DNA of 64,000 bases from Nitrosotalea sp. (GTDB lineage: Archaea; Thermoproteota; Nitrososphaeria; Nitrososphaerales; Nitrosopumilaceae). Numbering within the stretch: position 1 is the stretch's first letter; the number at the start of each line of letters is the position of its first letter. The notes beneath the pieces are model-generated. The model made no database searches. It was not told where the DNA came from and was given only the letters and a program-made list of their open reading frames with translations. The DNA lies in NCBI GenBank assembly GCA_023252235.1, contig JAHEXH010000001.1, positions 38,019 to 102,018 of the forward strand. Reading direction: 5' to 3'. The position numbers were made by a program, and so were the translations under genes. Below are positions 1 through 9,035 of the stretch, in pieces.

Positions 1-945
1 TAATTTATCTCGTTTTATTACCTCGATGACTCGTGCACCGACTGCCATGTCAATTCTGTTTCCTCCTCCCCACGTGCTTGATAACACTGATCTTTGACCT
101 GGATCAAATCTTTTTTCATATGCAGTAGCTCCTATCTGTAATGCCTTTGCAGTACTCATGATATCTGGTTTGATTCCATAATGCTCAAAAGCCCACCACT
201 TGCCAGTATGCCCTATTCCAGATTGAACTTCATCCAAGATTAGTGGAACTCCATACTTTGTTGCAAACTTTCTTAGATTTGAAATAAATTTTTTACTTGC
301 AACATTGTAACCTCCTTCACCTTGGATTATCTCCGTTAGGATAAATGCAATTTTATTTTCTTTTAGCAAATTTTCTACAGCGTCAATTTCTGGATCATCA
401 TCTTTTACACAGAACTTGATTCTCTTGGATGGGAATTCAGGAAAGTTGTATTTCTGGACAGGTCTGCTATGTGTAAAACTAAGAGCTCCTAATGTTCTTC
501 CATGAAATGCTCCAGTACAAGAAATTCCAGGAAGCGGACCATTCTTTCTATAGGCAATCTTTATTGCATTTTCAACTGCTTCTGCACCACTATTTATGAA
601 AAATGTCTTAAAACCTACAGGTAAGATAGTTGAAATGTTTTCTGCAAGGTCAGCATGTTCTTGACAATAAAAATCCTGACCTGCTATCTTGTATGTACCA
701 TTTGATGAATATGCCGCAAGTATTTCTATGATATCTGGATGCGAATACCCTAAAGGACAAGCTCCAATGTTTGATGTAAAATCAAGATACTTGTTGCCAT
801 CCACATCTTCGATGATGCAATTATGTCCATGTGAAACAACTAGTGAATACATGAATGTTGAATCATAAGCATGTTTTTTCATTGTGCTAATGACACGCAT
901 GGCTTTTGGCCCTGGTATTTTGTCTCTTGTTTCTATGTTCTTCAT
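1..945 (-). CDS. Class III PLP-dependent aminotransferase (acetylornithine/4-aminobutyrate family), 3' end truncated by window edge
   Basis: Open minus-strand frame from ATG at 945 reads KNIETRDKIPGPKAMRVISTMKKHAYDSTFMYS...FFINSGAEAVENAIKIAYR...LILDEVQSGIGHTGKWWAFEHYGIKPDIMSTAKAL, typical of class III aminotransferases. Confidence 0.85.
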   Translation of the reverse strand, partial: MKNIETRDKIPGPKAMRVISTMKKHAYDSTFMYSLVVSHGHNCIIEDVDGNKYLDFTSNIGACPLGYSHPDIIEILAAYSSNGTYKIAGQDFYCQEHADLAENISTILPVGFKTFFINSGAEAVENAIKIAYRKNGPLPGISCTGAFHGRTLGALSFTHSRPVQKYNFPEFPSKRIKFCVKDDDPEIDAVENLLKENKIAFILTEIIQGEGGYNVASKKFISNLRKFATKYGVPLILDEVQSGIGHTGKWWAFEHYGIKPDIMSTAKALQIGATAYEKRFDPGQRSVLSSTWGGGNRIDMAVGARVIEVIKRDKL

Positions 946-1070
946 GTTTGTACTGTTATGGTATAGTAAAATTTTCTAATAAACACTGGTATGAATTACT
1001 ATGGGTGAAAACCCTAGAGGGTGATAAACCAAATCGCAAACAAAGACTGAGAAGAGAGAAAAAGAAAAAT

Positions 1071-1168
1071 GCAGAGGGTGGGATTTGAACCCACGAACCC
1101 CTAAGGGAAGGGATGTCTTATGGAAGATCTTGAGTCCCTCTCGGTTGACCGGGCTTCGGTACCTCTGC
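1071..1168 (-). tRNA. tRNA-Leu(CAA) with putative ~14-nt intron after position 37
   Basis: Reverse complement GCAGAGG...CCTCTGC acceptor, GTGGGTTCAAATCCCAC T-arm, CCC-TTA-GGG variable arm. The anticodon stem AGGGA/TCCCT pairs only after removing ATCTTCCATAAGAC, leaving loop CTCAAGA. Confidence 0.85.
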
Positions 1169-1232
1169 AACGAGAGATCCCTCTACTGAATATATAACTG
1201 AAACCGTATCTGTCTTGACTTTTTGAATGCTT

Positions 1233-1391
1233 TTACTGCTCGCTTACAATTTTCTCTGACATGGCAGGCATGGTATAGAAAAATTCATCTTCAAAACCAA
1301 AATCCTGTTTTCCAGTCTTTCTTAATGCTTCAAAGTATCTCATACAGTTTGTGTAAAACTCGTTTGATTTGGATTGATTGTTTGTTTGCAT
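1233..1391 (-). CDS. Small hypothetical protein (52 aa)
   Basis: Minus-strand ORF below the track length cutoff: MQTNNQSKSNEFYTNCMRYFEALRKTGKQDFGFEDEFFYTMPAMSEKIVSEQ*; coding-like composition. Confidence 0.6.
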   Translation of the reverse strand: MQTNNQSKSNEFYTNCMRYFEALRKTGKQDFGFEDEFFYTMPAMSEKIVSEQ

Positions 1392-1486
1392 GTATATGGG
1401 TTAAAAAAATCAGGTTTGTACCCTAATGTAAGAAATTTTAGACTCTGTTATTGCCTTTTTTTTATTAATTGTAGCACTAGAAATGC

Positions 1487-1924
1487 TTAGAGATTGGACA
1501 GACTTTGGACAAATTCTATATGATTTGAGGCACCCATGCCTTCTACTATGTTCTCAATTTTACCATTTAACCCGATTAGGTAGGTTATCCTCCTAGTGTA
1601 CATTCCAAGAGCTCCTTTTGCGTCGTATAGTAGTGCCACTCTTCTTCCAGGATCTGATAGTATCTTAAAGGGGAGATCATATTTTTGGCAAAAGTCTGCA
1701 TGTGACTCTTTATGGTCTTGGTTTATTCCAAAAACTTCATACTCTTTTGATATTTCTGAATAGTGATTCCTTATACCTTTTACTTCTGCAGTACAACCTG
1801 GAGTATTGTTTTTTACATAGAAAAATAGTACTATCTTTTTCTTTCCAAAATAAGATGAGAGTTTTATTTTTTCACCAGTGTTTGACTCAAGTTCAAAGTC
1901 TGGTGCATGGTCACCTACTTTCAT
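1487..1924 (-). CDS. Peroxiredoxin (AhpC/TSA, BCP-like)
   Basis: DFELESNTGEKIKLSSYFGKKKIVLFFYVKNNTPGCTAEV motif. Confidence 0.88.
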   Translation of the reverse strand: MKVGDHAPDFELESNTGEKIKLSSYFGKKKIVLFFYVKNNTPGCTAEVKGIRNHYSEISKEYEVFGINQDHKESHADFCQKYDLPFKILSDPGRRVALLYDAKGALGMYTRRITYLIGLNGKIENIVEGMGASNHIEFVQSLSNL

Positions 1925-1972
1925 ATTGTATTTTTAGAATTATGATTTGATATAGTTGTTGTAAGGAATTTT

Positions 1973-2749
1973 CTATTCTGTAGTTTCTTGAATTCCAAGC
2001 CAAGCATAGCCTTTTTGTTCCAATTCATCGGCAAGCTCCTTTGGACCTTCTTTTATCATCCTTCCTTGTGCCATTACATGAACAAAGTCAAGCTTGTCTA
2101 GGAATTTGAGAATTCTTGCATAGTGTGTTATGACAATTACTGTTGCATCCTTTCTTGAAACTGAACTGATGGCCTTTGCCACTGCTTGTACCGCATCAAT
2201 ATCTAAACCTGAATCTGGTTCATCGAGAATTGATATTCTTGGTTGGAGTACTGCCATCTGTAAAACCTCTGATCTCTTCTTTTCCCCACCGGAAAATCCT
2301 TCATTTAGATATCTTGATAGAAAATCGTGCTTTAGTCCTACTTCATCAAGATTTTTCTTGAGATAATTTTGAAATTCTCTAACTGTAAGGAAAACTTCTC
2401 TCTTTTCATCTGCAAGTGACTTGCTTAGTGCATTGTATGCTGTTCTTAGAAAATGTGAATAGCCTACACCGGAAACTTCTGTTGGATATTGAAACGCCAA
2501 AAACAATCCTTTCTTTGCTCTTTCATCAGGTGAGAGATCAAGTATGCTTTCTCCATCTAGTAAAATATCTCCTTTTGTAACTTCATACTTTGGATGACCT
2601 AAAATTGTATATGATAAAGTGCTTTTACCAGATCCGTTTGGGCCCATGATGGCATGAACCTCTCCTGGACCTGTTTTGAGATTTACTCCTTTGAGAATTT
2701 CTTTACCGTCTCTTTGTACATGGAGGTCCTTAATCTCAAGTATTGCCAT
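1973..2749 (-). CDS. sufC: Fe-S cluster assembly ATPase SufC
   Basis: ABC ATPase with GPNGSGKST, FSGGEKKR and ILDEPDSGLDIDA, characteristic of SufC. Confidence 0.95.
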   Translation of the reverse strand: MAILEIKDLHVQRDGKEILKGVNLKTGPGEVHAIMGPNGSGKSTLSYTILGHPKYEVTKGDILLDGESILDLSPDERAKKGLFLAFQYPTEVSGVGYSHFLRTAYNALSKSLADEKREVFLTVREFQNYLKKNLDEVGLKHDFLSRYLNEGFSGGEKKRSEVLQMAVLQPRISILDEPDSGLDIDAVQAVAKAISSVSRKDATVIVITHYARILKFLDKLDFVHVMAQGRMIKEGPKELADELEQKGYAWLGIQETTE

Positions 2750-2789
2750 TGTGTTTACAAGATGATTTTGTATATATAATCTAACAAAA

Positions 2790-2807
2790 AATTAGCGTTA
2801 GCTAATT
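2790..2807. promoter_or_regulatory. Inverted repeat AATTAGC-GTTA-GCTAATT upstream of the sufC TATA-like element
   Basis: 7-bp perfect arms; tatatataa at about 2771-2779 lies between it and the sufC start at 2749. Confidence 0.4.
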
Positions 2808-2867
2808 CTGATTCTAGGAATTTAGAATAATGACACTATGAGGGAATTATCTAAAAATGCATCTAGT

Positions 2868-3065
2868 TTAATCTTGATTATCTCTATGTTCATGTTTATG
2901 ACACTTGCAACTGCATAACCAATAATTGTTTGATAGCATTCCGTGTTCAGCCCACCAAAAGTACACCCAATTACACCACCATGTATGTTCTCCATGTTGT
3001 CTAAACTCTGGCTTGATTTTACCTTCAGTCATATTTTCGCTATATTGTAAAGTTTTTCGTCTCAA
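2868..3065 (-). CDS. Small Trp/His/Cys-rich hypothetical protein (likely ATG at about 3031, 54 aa)
   Basis: MTEGKIKPEFRQHGEHTWWCNWVYFWWAEHGMLSNNYWLCSCKCHKHEHRDNQD; same strand as neighbouring genes. Confidence 0.5.
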   Translation of the reverse strand: MRRKTLQYSENMTEGKIKPEFRQHGEHTWWCNWVYFWWAEHGMLSNNYWLCSCKCHKHEHRDNQD

Positions 3066-3105
3066 AAGTATGTCGATTGCTAGTATGAAAATTCAAGTTT
3101 TGAAT

Positions 3106-3627
3106 TTAATCAAAATCTCCACCCATGATGGATACGTGCAAAATTACTAGGACAATGAGTAATACTGCAAGTATAAACTGACCATGAGATAACCTTCCAA
3201 AGAATTTCAAATTCTTTTCAGATGTATATTTTAGAACAATTCCACTTGCCATTGAAAACGTCATTACTATTGCAAGAGAAAAAGATATGTAATCTAATCC
3301 TCTGACAAGCATAATTCCATGCATCATGCCTGCAAAAAATCCTACAGAATTTAGCATTATATGAACGTCTAGTACTGGTTTGTAAAAAGATGTCAAGGAG
3401 GAAGTTGGTTCATATCCTCCCACTAGTTTCATGACCGGAAGTTTTCTTACGCCTTTAAACACAACAAGTGAAAGATTTGCAACAATGCCTAAACCTATGG
3501 CAAGCCAACCAAGGGTGACTGCCGTATTGCTTCTTCCTTCATCATCGCCATATGCTATGGTTGGAATAAATGTTAATAATATTATGACTGTGATATTTAA
3601 TTTTGATTTAGTAGAAAAAAGGTGCAT
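3106..3627 (-). CDS. Hypothetical multi-TM membrane protein with conserved-looking His residues (possible heme/ferric-reductase-like TM domain)
   Basis: Signal/TM segments and histidines in TMs (HIMLNS, MMHGIML, LSHGQFIL, ILHVSIM). Confidence 0.7.
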   Translation of the reverse strand: MHLFSTKSKLNITVIILLTFIPTIAYGDDEGRSNTAVTLGWLAIGLGIVANLSLVVFKGVRKLPVMKLVGGYEPTSSLTSFYKPVLDVHIMLNSVGFFAGMMHGIMLVRGLDYISFSLAIVMTFSMASGIVLKYTSEKNLKFFGRLSHGQFILAVLLIVLVILHVSIMGGDFD

Positions 3628-3632
3628 GAATT

Positions 3633-3965
3633 TTACACCGTTGTTTTTGATGGTACTTTTCTTCGCATCTTATACACTTTCCATGCAGAATAGACAACAA
3701 TACTTACTATTGCCGCAATTGTAGCATATAGTATCAAGTTTGAATTTGCATAACTTGATGAATTGTTATTGTTTCCTTCACGTTCTGTATCTGTTGTTGT
3801 AGATGCAGATTGTTTTTCATAGACGTTGTTTACTCCTTCATTTGCCTCGTTTTCTGTTTCTGCAAGAACTAGTGATGGTGTACTTATGGCAAGTATGACT
3901 AATGCCATCATACCGTATGGATTGATTCTCATTGTTATGCCATTGTGCAATTTATAATAAAACAA
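3633..3965 (-). CDS. Secreted/single-TM hypothetical protein
   Basis: N-terminal signal-like segment MRINPYGMMALVILAISTPSLVLAETE, low-complexity linker, C-terminal TM. Confidence 0.65.
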   Translation of the reverse strand: MFYYKLHNGITMRINPYGMMALVILAISTPSLVLAETENEANEGVNNVYEKQSASTTTDTEREGNNNNSSSYANSNLILYATIAAIVSIVVYSAWKVYKMRRKVPSKTTV

Positions 3966-4453
3966 ATTCTACCATTTTCGCAAATGGGAATGGTAGTTAT
4001 CTTTTAACTACTATGATTATCACATTAATCATGACAAGATCAAAAAAATCTCTTATTGCTATTGTTTCTATTCTTATGTTTGCAAATAGTGCAGCCTACT
4101 TTTATGCTGCTTATGGTGAAATGGGTGAGGCAACTGATGCAGGTGGGAAACTACAAACTCTGTTCTTTACAGCTTCAGGCATAATGTTTTTTCCACTAGG
4201 AATTTGGATGCTAAAAAATAGGATTTACAGTAGAGGACCATACGTCATATCTGTAATAATATCCATCTCGTTAATCTTATTGTACGTGGCTTCCAGAACT
4301 ATGCCTCTACCAGTAGTAGGTATACAGGAGGATGTTGGACCTTTGGATGTATTCAGCAAGATAATTCAAGGTGGAGTGATATCTCTTTCATTATTGTTAC
4401 TACCTTATATCAAAAAGGAACAACTTGGAATTCTTAACGGGCAACCAAACTAG
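3932..4453 (+). CDS. Hypothetical multi-TM membrane protein (start probably downstream, about 4031)
   Basis: Hydrophobic segments from MTRSKKSLIAIVSILMFANSAAYFYAAYGEMGEATDAG onward. Confidence 0.65.
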   Translation: MLCHCAIYNKTNSTIFANGNGSYLLTTMIITLIMTRSKKSLIAIVSILMFANSAAYFYAAYGEMGEATDAGGKLQTLFFTASGIMFFPLGIWMLKNRIYSRGPYVISVIISISLILLYVASRTMPLPVVGIQEDVGPLDVFSKIIQGGVISLSLLLLPYIKKEQLGILNGQPN

Positions 4454-4458
4454 ACAAT

Positions 4459-4800
4459 CTATTTCTCTGAGAATTTTTCCCAAAGCCTCTGAATTTTCTG
4501 ATCCATTGTAAATTTCTCAATCTTGCAGGCAATTTCTCCGTCTTTGAATTTTATATCTATTCCTGAGACAAGACTCTTGTAGTAACTTTCATCAAGACCC
4601 TCAAGCGTTCTAATCACCTTGGTCTTTTTTACTAGTCCTAGATTTTCTAAATTTTTTATTTTTCTATAGGTGGTAGAACTTGGAATTCCAAGTTTATCTG
4701 ATATTTCTTGTGCACTCATTTCATTTTTGGACAGTATGGAAAGTATCTTCCTGCTATACTCATCCCCTAAAATGGATAAAATCTCGTCATCGTCTGTCAT
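4459..4800 (-). CDS. Winged-helix (ArsR-like) transcriptional regulator
   Basis: ILGDEYSRKILSILSKNEMSAQEISDKLGIPSSTTYRKIKNLENLGLVKK. Confidence 0.85.
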   Translation of the reverse strand: MTDDDEILSILGDEYSRKILSILSKNEMSAQEISDKLGIPSSTTYRKIKNLENLGLVKKTKVIRTLEGLDESYYKSLVSGIDIKFKDGEIACKIEKFTMDQKIQRLWEKFSEK

Positions 4801-4802
4801 TT

Positions 4803-5075
4803 TTAGCTTTTCTTGACTGCCGTTATCAATACGATAAATCCAGCAATCTCAAACCCTTCTTCGATTATCTTTTGTAGACTTTCATTATCTAGAAATGCAA
4901 ATGCATATTCTACAACAGTCTCTCCCAAGACCAATAGCGTAAAGCCTACTGCAAGAAGAATCATCGGCTTGTATTTTGTTTTCTTGAATGCTTTGGCAGA
5001 AAAGAATACTAGTAAAAACCCAACAATCAGATGTGCTGCAAGAAGTATATATTCAATTATTGATGATTCTGTCAT
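4803..5075 (-). CDS. Hypothetical membrane protein (3 TM)
   Basis: Hydrophobic ORF immediately downstream of regulator-sized genes on the same strand. Confidence 0.65.
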   Translation of the reverse strand: MTESSIIEYILLAAHLIVGFLLVFFSAKAFKKTKYKPMILLAVGFTLLVLGETVVEYAFAFLDNESLQKIIEEGFEIAGFIVLITAVKKS

Positions 5076-5118
5076 TTCTACATCCTTTTTACAAATTTGC
5101 CTTCTTATAGCCTTGATG

Positions 5119-5643
5119 TTAGTCTTCGCCTAATTCCTTGTCAACTTTATCTTTGAGAGATTTGTATTTTGTAAACCTCTTATTCCAATGTGAAAAGAAT
5201 CTGTATTCCTTTATTGCAATCAGTAATAGGATTACAGCAAATATTATTGAGATTGTGATGAATACTCGTAATCCGAAAAATATTGGCATGTTATGCGAAC
5301 GATCTCCTCCCATCATGGGTAATTCTCTTATGACAGTGCCGTTTTCACTCACTAGTTGAAGGTGTGCTCCAGGTGTGTGTCTGAAATCAGGTTCATTACC
5401 TTGCGGTTGTGTTTCCAAATGCCTTATGTTGTATTCTGGATGTCCCAGTAAAACTCCTCCTAATAATAATGCAGCAGGTCCAAAAAATAACGCACTTGCA
5501 ATAAAAATTAGAAATAAACGCCTTGAGCTGTTGGTGTGAGCTAAAAGTTCATCTAAGATTTTTAAAATGCTGTCAGATTCTTTTTTCTCATTTTTATTTT
5601 CTGGATTATCTTTTCTAGAAGAGTTATCTTCAGGCTCTGACAT
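5119..5643 (-). CDS. Hypothetical 2-TM membrane protein
   Basis: Two TM segments flanking an extracytoplasmic-type region. Confidence 0.65.
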   Translation of the reverse strand: MSEPEDNSSRKDNPENKNEKKESDSILKILDELLAHTNSSRRLFLIFIASALFFGPAALLLGGVLLGHPEYNIRHLETQPQGNEPDFRHTPGAHLQLVSENGTVIRELPMMGGDRSHNMPIFFGLRVFITISIIFAVILLLIAIKEYRFFSHWNKRFTKYKSLKDKVDKELGED

Positions 5644-5680
5644 TTACTAGATCTCTCCTATTTGCATTAAAAACACTTCG

Positions 5681-5986
5681 CTAACTTTGTTCTTGAACAT
5701 GTTTCTCCTTCCTCGGAAAAATGTCTTCATATGGCTCTAGAATTAATTTACAAAACTCTCTTCCCTTCTGAGTTACGGCATATTTTATTATCTTTTTATT
5801 TCCCCATGCCTGTTCTGTCCTTTTTATGAAGCCTTTCTTCTCAAGACTTTCGAGAATGTCTTTATGTTTCATTAAATTCAAACCGCAATAGCTGAGAAGT
5901 GATGTCTGATTGAGTTCACCGTGCTCTGTTAATTTTAAAATAATGTCTTTTCGTATGTAAATTCTATCTCTATATTCATGTGACAA
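5681..5986 (-). CDS. Winged-helix DNA-binding protein
   Basis: ILKLTEHGELNQTSLLSYCGLNLMKHKDILESLEKKGFIKR...YAVTQKGREFC. Confidence 0.8.
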   Translation of the reverse strand: MSHEYRDRIYIRKDIILKLTEHGELNQTSLLSYCGLNLMKHKDILESLEKKGFIKRTEQAWGNKKIIKYAVTQKGREFCKLILEPYEDIFPRKEKHVQEQS

Positions 5987-6226
5987 GTAATAATCTGATG
6001 CAATCTAAGTTGAGTATTAAGTTTTCAGAAATTATTTTTCTAACTAGAACTCATATCACTAGTACATTTACCTTTCACTAACAATGTTCCTGAACAAGGT
6101 TTGACAACTGTTTTATTCAAAAATTAAACAAAAATGGTATGAATAGTAATCTCAGGTTATGTAATTCCTTTAGTGATCATTTTTATGCATATCCAAGTCA
6201 TTAGGTGAATTCTAAAGGGATTAATT

Positions 6227-6976
6227 TTGAGAAATGTGACAAAAGATTTGGTAGTTGAAAAAAACTTGCAAGATGAAAATATCGATAATGATTCTATCGC
6301 TTTAAGGGCGGAGAATGTATCAAAGATCTATGATACTTCTGCAGGTAAAGTTGTTGCACTAGACAAGGTGAGTTTTACTATTAAAAAAGGCCAATTTGTA
6401 TCAATTGTGGGGCCATCCGGAAGTGGAAAATCTACTGTACTTAACATGGTTGGCGCACTTGATAGACCTACCAGCGGAAAAATCTACATCGATGGAATTG
6501 ATATATTTTCTATGAATGATTCTGAAATTGCCACACTTAGAAACAAACGTATTGGATTTATTTTCCAATCGTTTAATCTTATCAATAGGACAACTGTTCT
6601 CAAAAATGTAAAACTTCCGGGGATTATTGCAGGTATGTCAAGTGATGTTGCAGACTTTCGTGCCTTGAAGATCTTGGAAGCACTTGGTATTGATGACAAG
6701 AAAAATCAAAAACCCGTAAATCTTAGTGGTGGGCAACAACAAAGAGTAGCAATAGCAAGATCTTTGATTAATAACCCATCTATAATTTTGGCGGATGAAC
6801 CTACTGGGAACTTGGATACAAAGACAGGTGATGATGTATTTGCAATGATGAAAAATCTTTCACACAAATTCAAGCGTACTATAATCATGGTAACACACAA
6901 TCCTGAGCTTGCCGAATCTACAGATCGATCCATAATGTTACGTGATGGGAGGATAGAGAAAGATGTCATCAATTAG
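6227..6976 (+). CDS. ABC transporter ATP-binding protein (MacB/LolD-like)
   Basis: [39 protein letters not shown]. Confidence 0.93.
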   Translation: MRNVTKDLVVEKNLQDENIDNDSIALRAENVSKIYDTSAGKVVALDKVSFTIKKGQFVSIVGPSGSGKSTVLNMVGALDRPTSGKIYIDGIDIFSMNDSEIATLRNKRIGFIFQSFNLINRTTVLKNVKLPGIIAGMSSDVADFRALKILEALGIDDKKNQKPVNLSGGQQQRVAIARSLINNPSIILADEPTGNLDTKTGDDVFAMMKNLSHKFKRTIIMVTHNPELAESTDRSIMLRDGRIEKDVIN

Positions 6977-9035
6977 AATTTCTACTACGAAGTTTTTTAC
7001 AAAAAGATTCGCAGTGAAAGTTGTAATCCAAATTTTAATTGTAATGCTTTTTGTACCTAATATTGTTTCAACTTTTGATGTATTTGGACAAGTAGACTCA
7101 AGGGATTGTTTTGCACCTCTTACTACCATTCTTGACTCAAGTTATTCCGGTCCTGTGATTGTAGATTCGTATTGGGTAGATCAAGGAACATCTTCTACTA
7201 TTGATGCTACATCTAATAATCCAATCAAAAAAGAAATAGGTCCAGGAGAAGGACCATCTGTTTTTGCAGTAGTCCTTAACAATAGGGGAAATATTCCAAT
7301 AACATCAATTACTGCTTTTCTTAATCTTCCATCAGGCTTTACACCTACAGGTGAAAGCATGAATCCTCAATTGCTTCAAAAGTATTCACAAGTATCTAGA
7401 GTTACAGATAATCCTGCAGTGGGAAACTACTATGGTACAGTGCAACCTGGGGCTTCATTTACCATATACTTTAACGTAAATGTGTCACCCTCAGCCAAAG
7501 TGGGCACTTTTTCCACAACACTTGTAGCAAATTATGCTCAGACGGGGGTAATTGCACAACAGTGTTCTTCTGCACTACTTAACGTTCCATTTGTACTTCC
7601 TGGTAAGGTGGTATTGGATGCATCAACTGCAACTGCAGAAATCCCACCTCAGACCCAAAGCTCAGTATCTATAGTGATTGAAAACAAGGGCTCTGCCGAT
7701 GCAACAGGAGTAGTTGCAACAATTGCAAATCTTGGATCTTCTAAGGGCGCCTCGGGGAGTTCTAGCAATGGAGGATCTCTTGTGTTACAATCAACTACTA
7801 CACAGCTTGTTAATTTGGGATCCAATACTTTCAACATTGGAACTATTCACGCAAAATCAAAAGCTGTGATAAGTACAATCATTTATCCAAGTAGTGCCGC
7901 AAGTGGTTCTACTCAAGAGGTGCAACTTCAGATATCTTATCAAAATGCTTGGGGTAAACTTTCAAGCACCACTATTAGTACCGGACTTGTTATTACTCCA
8001 AACCCCCCGCAATCAATCAGTCTATCATATCTTGGAAATACTACAACTCCTAAAATTACTGCGGGAAATTTAGACACTCTTAATTTTGCTGTTGCAAATA
8101 ATAGTACTGATACAATGGCAAATATCATAATATCACTTGTCCCACAATCAACTTCTGTTTCTATAGTTGGGCCATCTACTTGGACAATACCGAATATGCA
8201 ATCTGGAGATAGGCAAGTACTCTCAACCAAGGTATATGCAGCAAATGCATTGATTAGTACTCCTACCTCTTTTACGTTGACTGCAAATTATGTCTCAAAG
8301 GGACAATCACAGACAAACTCTCTTACTTTGGGAACCTTTGTTGTTGGTAATATCAAACTCCAGATTTATGATCTATCGGTAAGTTCTTCAGGTGGAACTC
8401 CTGGCATTACAGGTAATCTGCTAAATCAAGGTAGTACAACTGGATTGTATACTACCGTACAGCTTGCTCCTTCACCACTTTTGGATGCAATGAGATCTGC
8501 ACGGCTTGCAAATTCAACAAATAATCAAAATGAACAATCTCCCCAACAACAAGCAGCAGCACAAACTGATCAAAATCCACAAAGACAGGGTGGTCAAGGA
8601 TTCTCAGGACAAGGTGGTGGTGGACAAAGAGGCTCAACTCAGCAATTCATAGGGGATCTCTCGCCTGATTCACCAATCCCATTTAGCGTACCTGTTAGAG
8701 GACTAAATTCTTTATCTCCTGGAATGTATAAGGTAGCATTCAAGGTAACATATGCAGATGACTTGAAAGATTTCCATAGTATAATTCTGAATGGCACGGT
8801 CAACATATCTGGTAAAAATTCACAATCTGGTAATACTGTAAGTGAACCTCCATCAATTTTCAAGCAGATATCGTTACCGATAGTTATTGGCATCATAATC
8901 GTAATCGTAGCAGTGGTAGTTTTTCTAATGAAAAGAAAAAGATCAAAAAATAAGAAATTAAAATTAGTAGCACAAGGTGATAATGATATAGTCTCAATAT
9001 TTGACGGTACTAAAAAGAAAGAAAATGAATCCTAA
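6963..9035 (+). CDS. Secreted, C-terminally anchored repeat protein (COG1361/CARDB-like) partner of the ABC transporter
   Basis: N-terminal signal, beta-rich repeats (VVLNNRGNIPITSITAFLNLPSGFTPTG; IENKGSADATGV), Q/G-rich linker, C-terminal TM plus basic tail; overlaps flanking ABC genes. Confidence 0.82.
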   Translation: MSSIRISTTKFFTKRFAVKVVIQILIVMLFVPNIVSTFDVFGQVDSRDCFAPLTTILDSSYSGPVIVDSYWVDQGTSSTIDATSNNPIKKEIGPGEGPSVFAVVLNNRGNIPITSITAFLNLPSGFTPTGESMNPQLLQKYSQVSRVTDNPAVGNYYGTVQPGASFTIYFNVNVSPSAKVGTFSTTLVANYAQTGVIAQQCSSALLNVPFVLPGKVVLDASTATAEIPPQTQSSVSIVIENKGSADATGVVATIANLGSSKGASGSSSNGGSLVLQSTTTQLVNLGSNTFNIGTIHAKSKAVISTIIYPSSAASGSTQEVQLQISYQNAWGKLSSTTISTGLVITPNPPQSISLSYLGNTTTPKITAGNLDTLNFAVANNSTDTMANIIISLVPQSTSVSIVGPSTWTIPNMQSGDRQVLSTKVYAANALISTPTSFTLTANYVSKGQSQTNSLTLGTFVVGNIKLQIYDLSVSSSGGTPGITGNLLNQGSTTGLYTTVQLAPSPLLDAMRSARLANSTNNQNEQSPQQQAAAQTDQNPQRQGGQGFSGQGGGGQRGSTQQFIGDLSPDSPIPFSVPVRGLNSLSPGMYKVAFKVTYADDLKDFHSIILNGTVNISGKNSQSGNTVSEPPSIFKQISLPIVIGIIIVIVAVVVFLMKRKRSKNKKLKLVAQGDNDIVSIFDGTKKKENES

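Noticed and set aside
976-1170. 64-aa minus-strand ORF
   Set aside because: Overlaps the tRNA-Leu gene; not a protein
1223-1426. 67-aa plus-strand ORF
   Set aside because: The opposite strand contains a more convincing coding frame (1233-1391, minus); the plus frame is Cys/Trp/Leu-rich as typical of shadow ORFs
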